DNA of 47,693 nucleotides from DATHVR01 sp035461175. Its GTDB lineage: Bacteria > Actinomycetota > Acidimicrobiia > Spongiisociales > ZC4RG35. A program made the position numbers and the translations under genes. Below the pieces are notes generated by a model, which saw nothing but the letters and a program-made list of their open reading frames with translations, did no database searches and was not told the DNA's origin. Below are positions 39,351 through 45,460 of this stretch, piece after piece. The stretch covers positions 1-47,693 of the forward strand of contig DATHVR010000004.1 of the NCBI GenBank assembly GCA_035461175.1. The letters are read 5' to 3'. Each line of letters starts with the position of its first letter. Position 1 is the first letter of the stretch.

Positions 39351-40084
39351 GCCGCTCCTCGGAACGTGTGCGCGCCGACCTCCAGGCCCGAACCGGAGTC
39401 GACTTCACCCGCTACGCCGACGACGAGTTCCTCGACGCCGTCACCGGCTGGTCGATCCTCAAGGGCCTGGTGGTCGATGCGGCGCTGGCGCTGGGGGCAG
39501 GTCTGGTCCTGGTGATCGCGGCGGTGATGCTCACCCTTTTCACCAGCATCGACGGCGAGGCGGCGGTGGGAGTGGTCATAGGTTCCGTCGTGGCCGGCGC
39601 CGGCCTGGCTGTCGCCGCCTTCGGATTCCGACTCCGGCACCGGGCACCCGATGAACTTGGGCGCGTGTTCGATGCCTCGGCCGCAATGACCGACCGGGTG
39701 GCGGCGGACATCGCCTCGGGAGATCTGGTCGTGAGCTACGCCGACGCGGTCAAGGGCATGACCCTGGTGGCGGCCATTCCCGCCCTCACCCGGGCCACCC
39801 AACGCCGCTTCCCGCTCATCGGGACCGTCACCGCCCCCGTGGTCGGGGCCATGCTCACCCGCGCTCTGAGCCGGGTGTGGCCGGCGGGTGCCGGCGAGGT
39901 CGTGACCGGCCGACTGGAGGGAACCAGCCGTCGGCTGGAGGGCGCTCTCCAGACGGCCCGGTCGCGAACGGTTCCCAAGCTCGCCAAGGCCATGCGCTGG
40001 GCCACCCTCCCGCTACTGGTGGCCGGGGTCGTGCTCATGGTCCTCGGCGGGGCGATCTCGCTGATCTCGGCTGTCATCGGCTGA
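39347..40084 (+). CDS. Unknown membrane protein
   Basis: A 245-aa protein. A cytoplasmic N-terminus (VSRSSERVRADLQARTGVDF) is followed by two membrane helices (about 44-68 and 75-95), a soluble central part and one or two further hydrophobic segments, one at the C-terminus (LPLLVAGVVLMVLGGAISLISAVIG). I do not recognise the family. GTG 39347 overlaps the stop of the enoyl-CoA hydratase gene (GTGA), with AGGAAG-like purines in front, so translation is probably coupled. Confidence 0.65.
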   Translation: MSRSSERVRADLQARTGVDFTRYADDEFLDAVTGWSILKGLVVDAALALGAGLVLVIAAVMLTLFTSIDGEAAVGVVIGSVVAGAGLAVAAFGFRLRHRAPDELGRVFDASAAMTDRVAADIASGDLVVSYADAVKGMTLVAAIPALTRATQRRFPLIGTVTAPVVGAMLTRALSRVWPAGAGEVVTGRLEGTSRRLEGALQTARSRTVPKLAKAMRWATLPLLVAGVVLMVLGGAISLISAVIG

Positions 40085-40127
40085 GGACGGTGCAACCATC
40101 CCCGCCCCGCCGGGGTTCTTCCCTGTG

Positions 40128-40643
40128 ATGGATGATCTCTGCCGACGCCTGGCCACCGACCTCGACGAGGGATTTCCCGATCTGGTCGAGCGCCTGTCGT
40201 CCGACGTCTACTCGGGTCTGCGGCGCCTGGCCGGGCCCAGCGAGGCCGAGGACCTGACCCAGGAGACCTTCATCCGCGCTTATCGCGCCCTGGTCGGGTA
40301 CGACCCCGACCGGATCCGCTCCCTGCAGTTGCGGGGATGGATCTGGACGATCGCCCTCAACCTGGGCCGCAACCATGCCCGGGACCGAGCCCGACGCCCC
40401 ACTCCGGTGGAGCTGGAGGACCGGCTGGGCGTGGAGGATGCCGAGCCGCCCGATTCCCGGGCCTGGGACCGCCGGCTGGCGGCGTTGTCGTCGCCCCAGC
40501 GCCGGGCGGTCGTCCTGCGTCACGTCGTCGGCCTCGACTACGACGAGATCGCCCGGGCCACCGGACGGGCAGTGGGAACCGTCAAGAGCGACGTCCACCG
40601 GGGGCTGGAGCGCCTCCGCCGACTCATGGAGGAAGAAGGATGA
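40128..40643 (+). CDS. ECF-type RNA polymerase sigma factor
   Basis: A 171-aa sigma factor of the extracytoplasmic-function class. Region 2 is SEAEDLTQETFIRAYRALVGYD with WIWTIALNLGRNHARDRARR. After a linker, region 4 is SPQRRAVVLRHVVGLDYDEIARATGRAVGTVKSDVHRGLERLRRL (helix-turn-helix). No region 3 and no extra C-terminal domain are seen. The start may be GTG 40125 or ATG 40128. The stop overlaps the next start (ATGA). The partner in the classical anti-sigma position is an alkyltransferase-Ada fusion, which suggests regulation by alkylation damage (inference). Confidence 0.9.
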   Translation: MDDLCRRLATDLDEGFPDLVERLSSDVYSGLRRLAGPSEAEDLTQETFIRAYRALVGYDPDRIRSLQLRGWIWTIALNLGRNHARDRARRPTPVELEDRLGVEDAEPPDSRAWDRRLAALSSPQRRAVVLRHVVGLDYDEIARATGRAVGTVKSDVHRGLERLRRLMEEEG

Positions 40644-41377
40644 CCGAATACATCGAAGACGCCCTGGAGGGACTCCGCTCCTCTCCCCCGACCTCCACCC
40701 GCACCGCCGTCGAACTCGGCGTCGGCCTTCTCCCCGGCTACGCCCGCTACGAGGCACCGATCGGCGAGGTAGCGGTCGTCTTCACACCCGAGGGGGTGCG
40801 CTCTGTCCGTCTCGCCTCCGAAGTGGATCCTCGCGCCGTCGAGGCCCGGCCACCCAAGGCCTGGGCCAGGCGTATCCCTCGCGCTCTGGAGGAGGGCCGC
40901 CCCGGCGACCTCCCTCTCGATCTGCGAACCGTCACCGAGTTCCGGCGCCAGGTGCTGCAGGTGGCGGCCACCATCCCCCGGGGCGAGGTCCGGTCCTATG
41001 GATGGCTGGCGCGCCGGATCGGCAAGCCCCAGGCCACCCGGGCGGTGGGATCGGCCATGGCCACCAACCCGGTGCCCCTGATCGTTCCCTGCCATCGGGT
41101 CGTGCGCTCCGACGGTCACATCGGCGCCTACTCCCTGGGCGGGCCCGACAACAAGTGGACGCTGCTCCGCCACGAAGGTGCCGAGCCGGACCAGTTGGAG
41201 GACCTGGCGGCGTCGGGAGTCAGATACCTCGCCTCCGACACCACCGGGGTCTTCTGTGTGCCCTCATGCCATCACGCCCGGCGCATCACCGCACCGCATC
41301 GGCACACATTCCGGTCGGACGAAGCCGCCACCGCCGCCGGTTACCGCCCCTGCAAGTCCTGCCGCCCCCTGGGGTGA
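40640..41377 (+). CDS. O6-alkylguanine-DNA alkyltransferase fused to C-terminal Ada zinc/methyl-acceptor domain
   Basis: A 245-aa protein. Residues 1-30 are of unknown type. They are followed by an alkyltransferase domain with RGEVRSYGWLARRIGKPQATRAVGSAM and active Cys151 in IVPCHRVV. Residues 195-245 match the Ada zinc domain: C206-x3-C210 and C238-x2-C241 with TTGVFCVPSCHHARRI and AAGYRPCKSCRP. In E. coli Ada that domain is N-terminal, before an AraC region. Here the order is reversed and no DNA-binding AraC part exists. C206 corresponds to the phosphotriester methyl acceptor. It is co-translated with the ECF sigma gene. Confidence 0.88.
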   Translation: MTEYIEDALEGLRSSPPTSTRTAVELGVGLLPGYARYEAPIGEVAVVFTPEGVRSVRLASEVDPRAVEARPPKAWARRIPRALEEGRPGDLPLDLRTVTEFRRQVLQVAATIPRGEVRSYGWLARRIGKPQATRAVGSAMATNPVPLIVPCHRVVRSDGHIGAYSLGGPDNKWTLLRHEGAEPDQLEDLAASGVRYLASDTTGVFCVPSCHHARRITAPHRHTFRSDEAATAAGYRPCKSCRPLG

Positions 41378-41579
41378 GGGGCGGTGAACCCGTTTTCGCG
41401 AAAACCGCGGTCGACCTCGGACCTCCGACTTCCGACTTGAGTGGGAGACGGGTTTCCCCGGCCTTCGAGCCGCCCCCTACCCGCCTGACGCGGGTCCCTT
41501 CCCCCTCGCTTCGTTCCGGGGGACAAAGGCTTCCAGCTTCCGACTCATTAATTACCTGGACGGGTGTCTCGGGGTCAGT
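41378..41579. other. Repeat-rich intergenic stretch
   Basis: No gene is seen. It contains the palindrome GTTTTCGCGAAAAC (41392-41405), a four-unit degenerate heptamer array at 41413-41440 (GACCTCG, GACCTCC, GACTTCC, GACTTGA), a hairpin of CCCCC and GGGGG around CGCTTCG (about 41502-41522) and a second short heptamer group at 41528-41548 (GGCTTCC, AGCTTCC, GACTCAT). Confidence 0.6.
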
Positions 41580-41585
41580 TAGCTT
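41580..41585 (+). promoter_or_regulatory. Candidate -10 TAGCTT of the small two-peptide unit
   Basis: TAGCTT with CTGGAC 18 bp upstream (41556-41561) as a weak -35. The transcript start would be near 41592, leaving about 20 nt before the leader ATG. Confidence 0.4.
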
Positions 41586-41612
41586 TCCGGTCTCGACGGA
41601 AGGAGACCCCAC

Positions 41613-41669
41613 ATGATCAATTGGCTCATCGCCACGGGCGCCTTCTCCGTCAGCGGCCTCGCCGACTGA
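41613..41669 (+). CDS. 18-residue leader peptide
   Basis: Encodes MINWLIATGAFSVSGLAD. AAGGAG (41600-41605) is spaced 7 nt from the ATG, one of the best ribosome binding sites in the window and unusual among its leaderless neighbours. Codons 12 to stop lie inside a strong hairpin (41645-41674). GGTCTC/GAGACC (about 41589-41594 with 41603-41608) could pair and mask part of the binding site. It looks like a translated leader controlling the downstream ORF, but no run of one amino acid indicates what it would sense. Confidence 0.5.
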   Translation: MINWLIATGAFSVSGLAD

Positions 41670-41674
41670 CGGAG
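41645..41674 (+). promoter_or_regulatory. Hairpin over the leader ORF stop codon
   Basis: CTCCGTCAG pairs with CTGACGGAG (9 bp), and inside it CGGC pairs with GCCG around a CTC loop, with one bulged A. The stop codon lies in the 3' arm, so a terminating ribosome would melt it. A second small hairpin (GCGCA/TGCGC) follows near 41693-41706. Confidence 0.6.
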
Positions 41675-41756
41675 TCGGAAGACCCGTCCCCCGCGCACAT
41701 CTGCGCACCCCACCTCGGCTCGTCGTCCGACGCGCCCTGCCAAGGAGGAACACCCC

Positions 41757-41900
41757 ATGGTGCACTCGTCATACCGCGCGGTAGAGGCCGTCCGCAAGGC
41801 CCGGTATCACCGGCCGGAAGCGCAGCGCCCCCAACCCCGCCGCAAAGAGCAAGCACGCTACCGAAGACCGCCACGGGCCAAACCGTCCCGCCGGTCCTGA
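41757..41900 (+). CDS. 47-residue Arg-rich small protein
   Basis: Starts MVHSSYRAVEAVRKARYHRP and contains 13 Arg and 3 Lys of 47 residues, with a Pro-rich second half (QRPQPRRKEQARYRRPPRAK). AAGGAGG (41742-41748) lies 8 nt before the ATG. It ends just before an intrinsic terminator and is probably on the same transcript as the leader peptide. The composition suggests nucleic-acid or ribosome binding (inference). I recognise no family. Confidence 0.5.
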   Translation: MVHSSYRAVEAVRKARYHRPEAQRPQPRRKEQARYRRPPRAKPSRRS

Positions 41901-41908
41901 GACGAGAG

Positions 41909-41935
41909 ACCCGCCCGCCAGGGCGGGTTTCTTGC
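41909..41935 (+). terminator. Intrinsic terminator
   Basis: ACCCGCCC-GCCA-GGGCGGGT followed by TTCTT: an 8-bp GC stem, a 4-nt loop and a short T-tract, 8 nt past the 47-aa ORF. It is the clearest intrinsic terminator in the window and separates the small unit from parA. Confidence 0.8.
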
Positions 41936-41949
41936 GTTCCGGCCCGCCA

Positions 41950-41955
41950 TACACT
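41950..41955 (+). promoter_or_regulatory. -10 hexamer TACACT of leaderless parA
   Basis: Ends 6 nt before the ATG at 41962, directly after the terminator. Confidence 0.5.
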
Positions 41956-41961
41956 CCGGGT

Positions 41962-42708
41962 ATGGCACGGATCACTGCAATGGCCAACCAGAAGGGAGGC
42001 GTGGCCAAGACCACCTCGGTCCACGCCCTCGCCGCCGGCCTGGTGGAGATGGGACGCAAGGTGCTGACCGTCGACCTCGATCCCCAAGCCTCGCTTTCGT
42101 GGTCGATGGGTGTGGAACCCGACGACCTCGACCAGAGCATGCATGACGTCCTCATGGGCCGGGTTCAGGCCGAGGAGATCCTGTACGAATCCAACGGGAT
42201 CGACCTTCTCCCCTCCTGCATCGACCTGGCCGGCTCCGAGGTCCATCTGCATACCCGCACCGGGCGGGAGTACGTCCTGGAGCGGTCGCTCGAGCCTCTG
42301 GTCGAGCGTTACGACCACGTCCTGCTCGACTGCCCGCCTTCGCTGGGGATCCTCACCGTCAACGCCCTCACGGCCGCCGACCGTATCGTGATCCCGCTGC
42401 GGGCGGAGACTCTCAGCCAGCGCGGGGTGGATCAACTGCGCGACACCATCAACGACGTCCGCCTCTACACCAATCCCGATCTGGAACTGGCCGGGATCAT
42501 CATCACCATGCACGACGCACGCACCCGGCTCGGCCAGGAGGTGATCCAGCGCCTCGTCGACGCCGAGCTGCCGGTTTGGGATCCGCCCGTCCCGCGCACC
42601 GTCCGGGTAGCCGAGGCCCCGGAACGAGGTTTGTCGGTGCTGGATACGGCCCGTACCTCCCGGGCTTCCGAGGCCTACCGCCAGCTGGCGGCCCGCCTCG
42701 ACAAATAA
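41962..42708 (+). CDS. ParA/Soj-family ATPase, without parB
   Basis: A 248-aa deviant-Walker ATPase. KGGVAKTT at residues 11-18 has both signature lysines (K11 and K16), with Ala where many members have Gly. Walker A' is VLTVDLDPQASLS, Walker B VLLDCPPSLGILTVNAL, and RAETLSQRGVDQL follows, all as in chromosome/plasmid partition or polar-positioning ATPases. No parB, parS cluster or partner is adjacent, so it is likely an orphan that positions another cargo. An in-frame ATG exists upstream of 41962 (41932), but it lies in the terminator. Confidence 0.88.
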   Translation: MARITAMANQKGGVAKTTSVHALAAGLVEMGRKVLTVDLDPQASLSWSMGVEPDDLDQSMHDVLMGRVQAEEILYESNGIDLLPSCIDLAGSEVHLHTRTGREYVLERSLEPLVERYDHVLLDCPPSLGILTVNALTAADRIVIPLRAETLSQRGVDQLRDTINDVRLYTNPDLELAGIIITMHDARTRLGQEVIQRLVDAELPVWDPPVPRTVRVAEAPERGLSVLDTARTSRASEAYRQLAARLDK

Positions 42709-42814
42709 TCCTCGGTCACACCGCCGGACAGGCCAACCTGGCGGCGCACAGACTCGCCTGGGTCACGAGTGGTCGAGCTGGTGACGGCGATCGAGGCGGC
42801 CTGCGCCTGATCGG
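42709..42814. other. Convergent intergenic region, nothing recognised
   Basis: No gene, hairpin with T-run or repeat seen between parA and infA. Confidence 0.4.
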
Positions 42815-43036
42815 TCAGCGGTAGCGCCAGACGATCCGGCCCTTGGTGGGGTCGTAGGTGGACACCTCGACGTCGACCTGGTCGCCGGGGAGGATGCGGA
42901 TGATGCGGCCGCGCCGCATCCGGCCCGAGGGGCGGGCCATGACCTCGAGGCCCCCCTCGATCTCCACCTTGAAGGTGGCGTCGCGAAGCACCTCGCGCAC
43001 CGTTCCGCGCATGCGTATGTAGTCGTCGTCTGGCAT
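42815..43036 (-). CDS. infA: Translation initiation factor IF-1
   Basis: A 73-aa OB-fold protein. DDDYIRMRGTVREVLRDATFKVEIEGGLEVMARPSGRMRRGRIIRILPGDQVDVEVSTYDPTKGRIVWRYR matches IF-1 over its whole length. It binds the A site of the 30S subunit during initiation. It stands alone here, not in the usual ribosomal-protein neighbourhood. TACCCT ends 7 nt before the ATG and there is no ribosome binding site, so the mRNA of this initiation factor appears leaderless. Confidence 0.95.
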   Translation of the reverse strand: MPDDDYIRMRGTVREVLRDATFKVEIEGGLEVMARPSGRMRRGRIIRILPGDQVDVEVSTYDPTKGRIVWRYR

Positions 43037-43043
43037 TGACCCA

Positions 43044-43049
43044 AGGGTA
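43044..43049 (-). promoter_or_regulatory. -10 hexamer TACCCT of leaderless infA
   Basis: Minus strand, ends 7 nt before the ATG at 43036. Confidence 0.5.
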
Positions 43050-43070
43050 CTAGGCCGGGGGCCGTTTCAC

Positions 43071-44003
43071 CTAGGCGGTGCGGCCGGCCGCCTCCAGGGC
43101 GGGGGCGGGAAGCGGCTGATGGAACTGGCCCTCCGGCACCTCGGCCCCGCTGCGAATCAGAGCCAGTTGCCACGAGGGGGAAGAGCCCAGCGCCCAGCGC
43201 AGGCCCGAGATCATCGCCCGACCCGCCGGGACCGCCCCCCGGCGGGATCGCAAACCGAGGACGGTGAGGAGGCGCACGGGCAGCGTCCCCACTGCGGCCG
43301 CCTGCATCAGCCGGTAGCCGTTGCGGAGGCCGGCCCCGTCGAGCGGAGGGTTGGTGAGGAAGTCCACCGCCTCCTCCATCCCCGGCGACGGAGCCAGCCG
43401 CGGATGCCAGGTGATCCACTCGGCGAGCTCGGAAGCGGTCTCGGGGATGGGATCGCCGTCGAGCAGTCGCCCGATCCGGGCCTGCTCGGCCACGAATTGA
43501 TCCGCTTCGTCGGGTGTGAGCGGCTCGGGGCCGAAGTACTGGTAAGCGGTGAGAAACGAGTCGGTGAGGGCATTGTGGACCCAGGCGGCGAGGGCAGGGG
43601 CTCCGGCCGAGTAGGGATCACCCCGATGGGAACGGCCCTCGACCGGACGGTGAGCGCGCCTGACCAAACCCACCGCCCGCTCCACCTCGGGCATGGCCCC
43701 GAAGGTGGTGGCGGTCACGTAAGCCGATGTGCGGGAGAGGCGCCCGAGCGGATCCTCCCGGTAGCGGGAATGGTCCGCCACCCCGGCCACCACCTCGGGG
43801 TGGGCGGCCTGGACCAGGAGAGCCCTGATTCCACCGATGAAGGCGGCCACGTCTCCGATCACCCGCCAGCTCACCGATCCGGGACCGATCAGCCCCGGAT
43901 CGCCCCGATACTGGAGTGATTTGGCCAGGGGATAGGGGGCATGCCCGAACGGGCTGGTGGCGGTAGAGATGATCCGCCCACGCAAAATGTCCGACACAGC
44001 CAT
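43071..44003 (-). CDS. MpaB-family oxygenase (DUF2236)
   Basis: A 310-aa protein of the rubber-oxygenase-like MpaB/DUF2236 family. SVSWRVIGDVAAFIGGIRALLVQAAHPEVVAGVADHSRYREDPLGRLSRT with TTFG is diagnostic. AAWVHNALTDSFLTAYQYFGP supplies the second His region. Family members bind haem b or act as oxygenases of unknown substrate. The ATG at 44003 is used; GTG 43997, preceded by TAGTCC at 6 nt, is an alternative start. It is divergent from fadI. Confidence 0.88.
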   Translation of the reverse strand: MAVSDILRGRIISTATSPFGHAPYPLAKSLQYRGDPGLIGPGSVSWRVIGDVAAFIGGIRALLVQAAHPEVVAGVADHSRYREDPLGRLSRTSAYVTATTFGAMPEVERAVGLVRRAHRPVEGRSHRGDPYSAGAPALAAWVHNALTDSFLTAYQYFGPEPLTPDEADQFVAEQARIGRLLDGDPIPETASELAEWITWHPRLAPSPGMEEAVDFLTNPPLDGAGLRNGYRLMQAAAVGTLPVRLLTVLGLRSRRGAVPAGRAMISGLRWALGSSPSWQLALIRSGAEVPEGQFHQPLPAPALEAAGRTA

Positions 44004-44059
44004 GGACTAAGTGTTCCACCGGCAGCGGCGTATCGTGAGCCGCAGGGGGAAGGCCTCGT

Positions 44060-44082
44060 TAAACTTTGAGCGATCAGTCAAA
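44060..44082 (+). promoter_or_regulatory. fadI promoter with dyad operator
   Basis: TAAACT (44060-44065) is a -10 candidate. TTTGAGCGATCAGTCAAA (44065-44082) is an 18-bp dyad with 7 of 9 pairs matching, and it covers the expected transcript start. This looks like a TetR-type repressor site of fatty-acid genes. AGGAG for fadI follows at 44087-44091. Confidence 0.55.
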
Positions 44083-44097
44083 AGTCAGGAGTCGCAT

Positions 44098-45399
44098 ATG
44101 GCAGCCGCCAAGCCGGGGAACGTGAACGGGCGCCGGGTGGCCATCCTCGACGGGCTACGGACACCGTTCTCCAAGGCCGGAACCGACCTCGACGCCGTCA
44201 CTACCCTCGGACTCTCCAGCCACCTCGTCACCGAGCTGCTCGCCCGCACCGGCATCGATTCTGTCGACCAGGTGGTGTTCGGGTCGGTGGTCCAAAATCC
44301 CCACCACCCCAACCTGGCGCGCGAGGTGGTCCTCTCCTCGCCGCTGCCCGATGACACCGACGCCTACAGCGTCACCCGTGCCTGCGCCACCAGCACCCAG
44401 ACGTTCGTCGACGGAGCCCGGGCGATCCTGCTGGGCGATGCCGACATCGTCCTCACCGGGGGTGCCGATTCCCTCTCCAATCCTCCCGTCACATTCTCCG
44501 ACGAGTTCGTATCGATCATGATGAAGGCGCAGTCGGCCAAGGACGCCACCGGCCGGATCAAGGCGCTGTCGGCCCTGCGCCCCAAGGACCTCGCCCCCAA
44601 TCCCCCCGAGATCGCCGACCGCTCCACCGGCGAGACCATGGGCGACGGAGCCGAGAAGATGGCCCGGATCTGGGGCATCGGCCGCGACGAGCAGGACCGC
44701 TACGCCCTCGAGTCGCACCGCAAGGCGGTGGAGGCGTGGGAGAAGGGCATCTACGACGACGAGGTGATGGCCTTCCCGGTGCCACCCCGCTACCAGAAGG
44801 TGGTGGAGCGAGACACCATTCCCCGGGCAGATTCCAGCCTCGACAAGCTGGCCTCGTTGCGGCCGGTCTTCGACCGCCGCTACGGCACCATCACGGCCGG
44901 CAACGCCTCCCCCCTCACCGACGGGGCGGCCGCACTGCTGCTGATGGAGGAAGGTACGGCGCGACGGCTGGGGTACCAGCCGCTGGCCTTCCTCCGTTCC
45001 TATGCCTTCGCGGCCGTCGACCCCAACTGGCAGCTCCTGATCGGACCCGCCTTCTCCACCCCTCTCGCCCTGGAGCGAGCCGGGATGACAATGGCCGATA
45101 TCGACGTCATCGACCTCCACGAGGCCTTCGCCGCCCAGGTCCTGGCCGTTCGGGAGGCCTTCGCCTCGACCGAATTCGCCCGCGAGCACCTGGACCGAGA
45201 CGAGGCGATCGGTGAGATTCCCGACGACAAGCTCAACCTGTACGGGGGCTCGGTCAGTCTCGGTCACCCCTTCGCAGCGACCGGCGCCCGCCAGCTCCTG
45301 ACCATGGCCCACGAACTCGAACGCCGCGACTCCGGCACCGCCCTCATATCCCAGTGCGCCGCCGGGGGGCTGGGGGCGACCGTGATCCTCGAGCGCTGA
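44098..45399 (+). CDS. fadI: Acetyl-CoA acyltransferase, FadI type
   Basis: A 433-aa thiolase, close in length and pattern to E. coli FadI. RVAILDGLRTPFSKAGT, DAYSVTRACATSTQ (acyl Cys), RPVFDRRYGTITAGNASPLTDGAAALLLM, IDLHEAFAAQVLA, YGGSVSLGHPFAATGARQ (His) and SQCAAGGLGA (second Cys) are all present. It performs the last step of beta-oxidation. AGGAG is 6 nt before the ATG. It is the first gene of an operon with fadJ, with a dyad operator in the promoter. Confidence 0.95.
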   Translation: MAAAKPGNVNGRRVAILDGLRTPFSKAGTDLDAVTTLGLSSHLVTELLARTGIDSVDQVVFGSVVQNPHHPNLAREVVLSSPLPDDTDAYSVTRACATSTQTFVDGARAILLGDADIVLTGGADSLSNPPVTFSDEFVSIMMKAQSAKDATGRIKALSALRPKDLAPNPPEIADRSTGETMGDGAEKMARIWGIGRDEQDRYALESHRKAVEAWEKGIYDDEVMAFPVPPRYQKVVERDTIPRADSSLDKLASLRPVFDRRYGTITAGNASPLTDGAAALLLMEEGTARRLGYQPLAFLRSYAFAAVDPNWQLLIGPAFSTPLALERAGMTMADIDVIDLHEAFAAQVLAVREAFASTEFAREHLDRDEAIGEIPDDKLNLYGGSVSLGHPFAATGARQLLTMAHELERRDSGTALISQCAAGGLGATVILER

Positions 45400-45419
45400 T
45401 GCCCGTCCTGACCCGACCA

Positions 45420-45435
45420 GGCTCCGCCCGGAGCC
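45420..45435 (+). promoter_or_regulatory. Intercistronic hairpin between fadI and fadJ
   Basis: GGCTCC-GCCC-GGAGCC, a 6-bp stem with a 4-nt loop, lies 21 nt after the fadI stop and 12 nt before the fadJ ribosome binding site (AAGGAG, 45448-45453). It may tune message stability or expression ratio. Confidence 0.45.
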
Positions 45436-45460
45436 GGGCCGACACACAAGGAGAATTCCT

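Noticed and set aside
40640..41377. E. coli-type Ada transcription factor
   Set aside because: There is no AraC helix-turn-helix region and the domain order is reversed, so direct transcriptional activation like Ada is not supported.
41378..41961. tRNA or other classical structured RNA gene
   Set aside because: No acceptor/T-arm consensus or CCA; the structure seen is short hairpins, heptamers and a terminator around two small ORFs.
42709..42814. tRNA between parA and infA
   Set aside because: No cloverleaf could be drawn and the GGTTCRA T-arm is missing.
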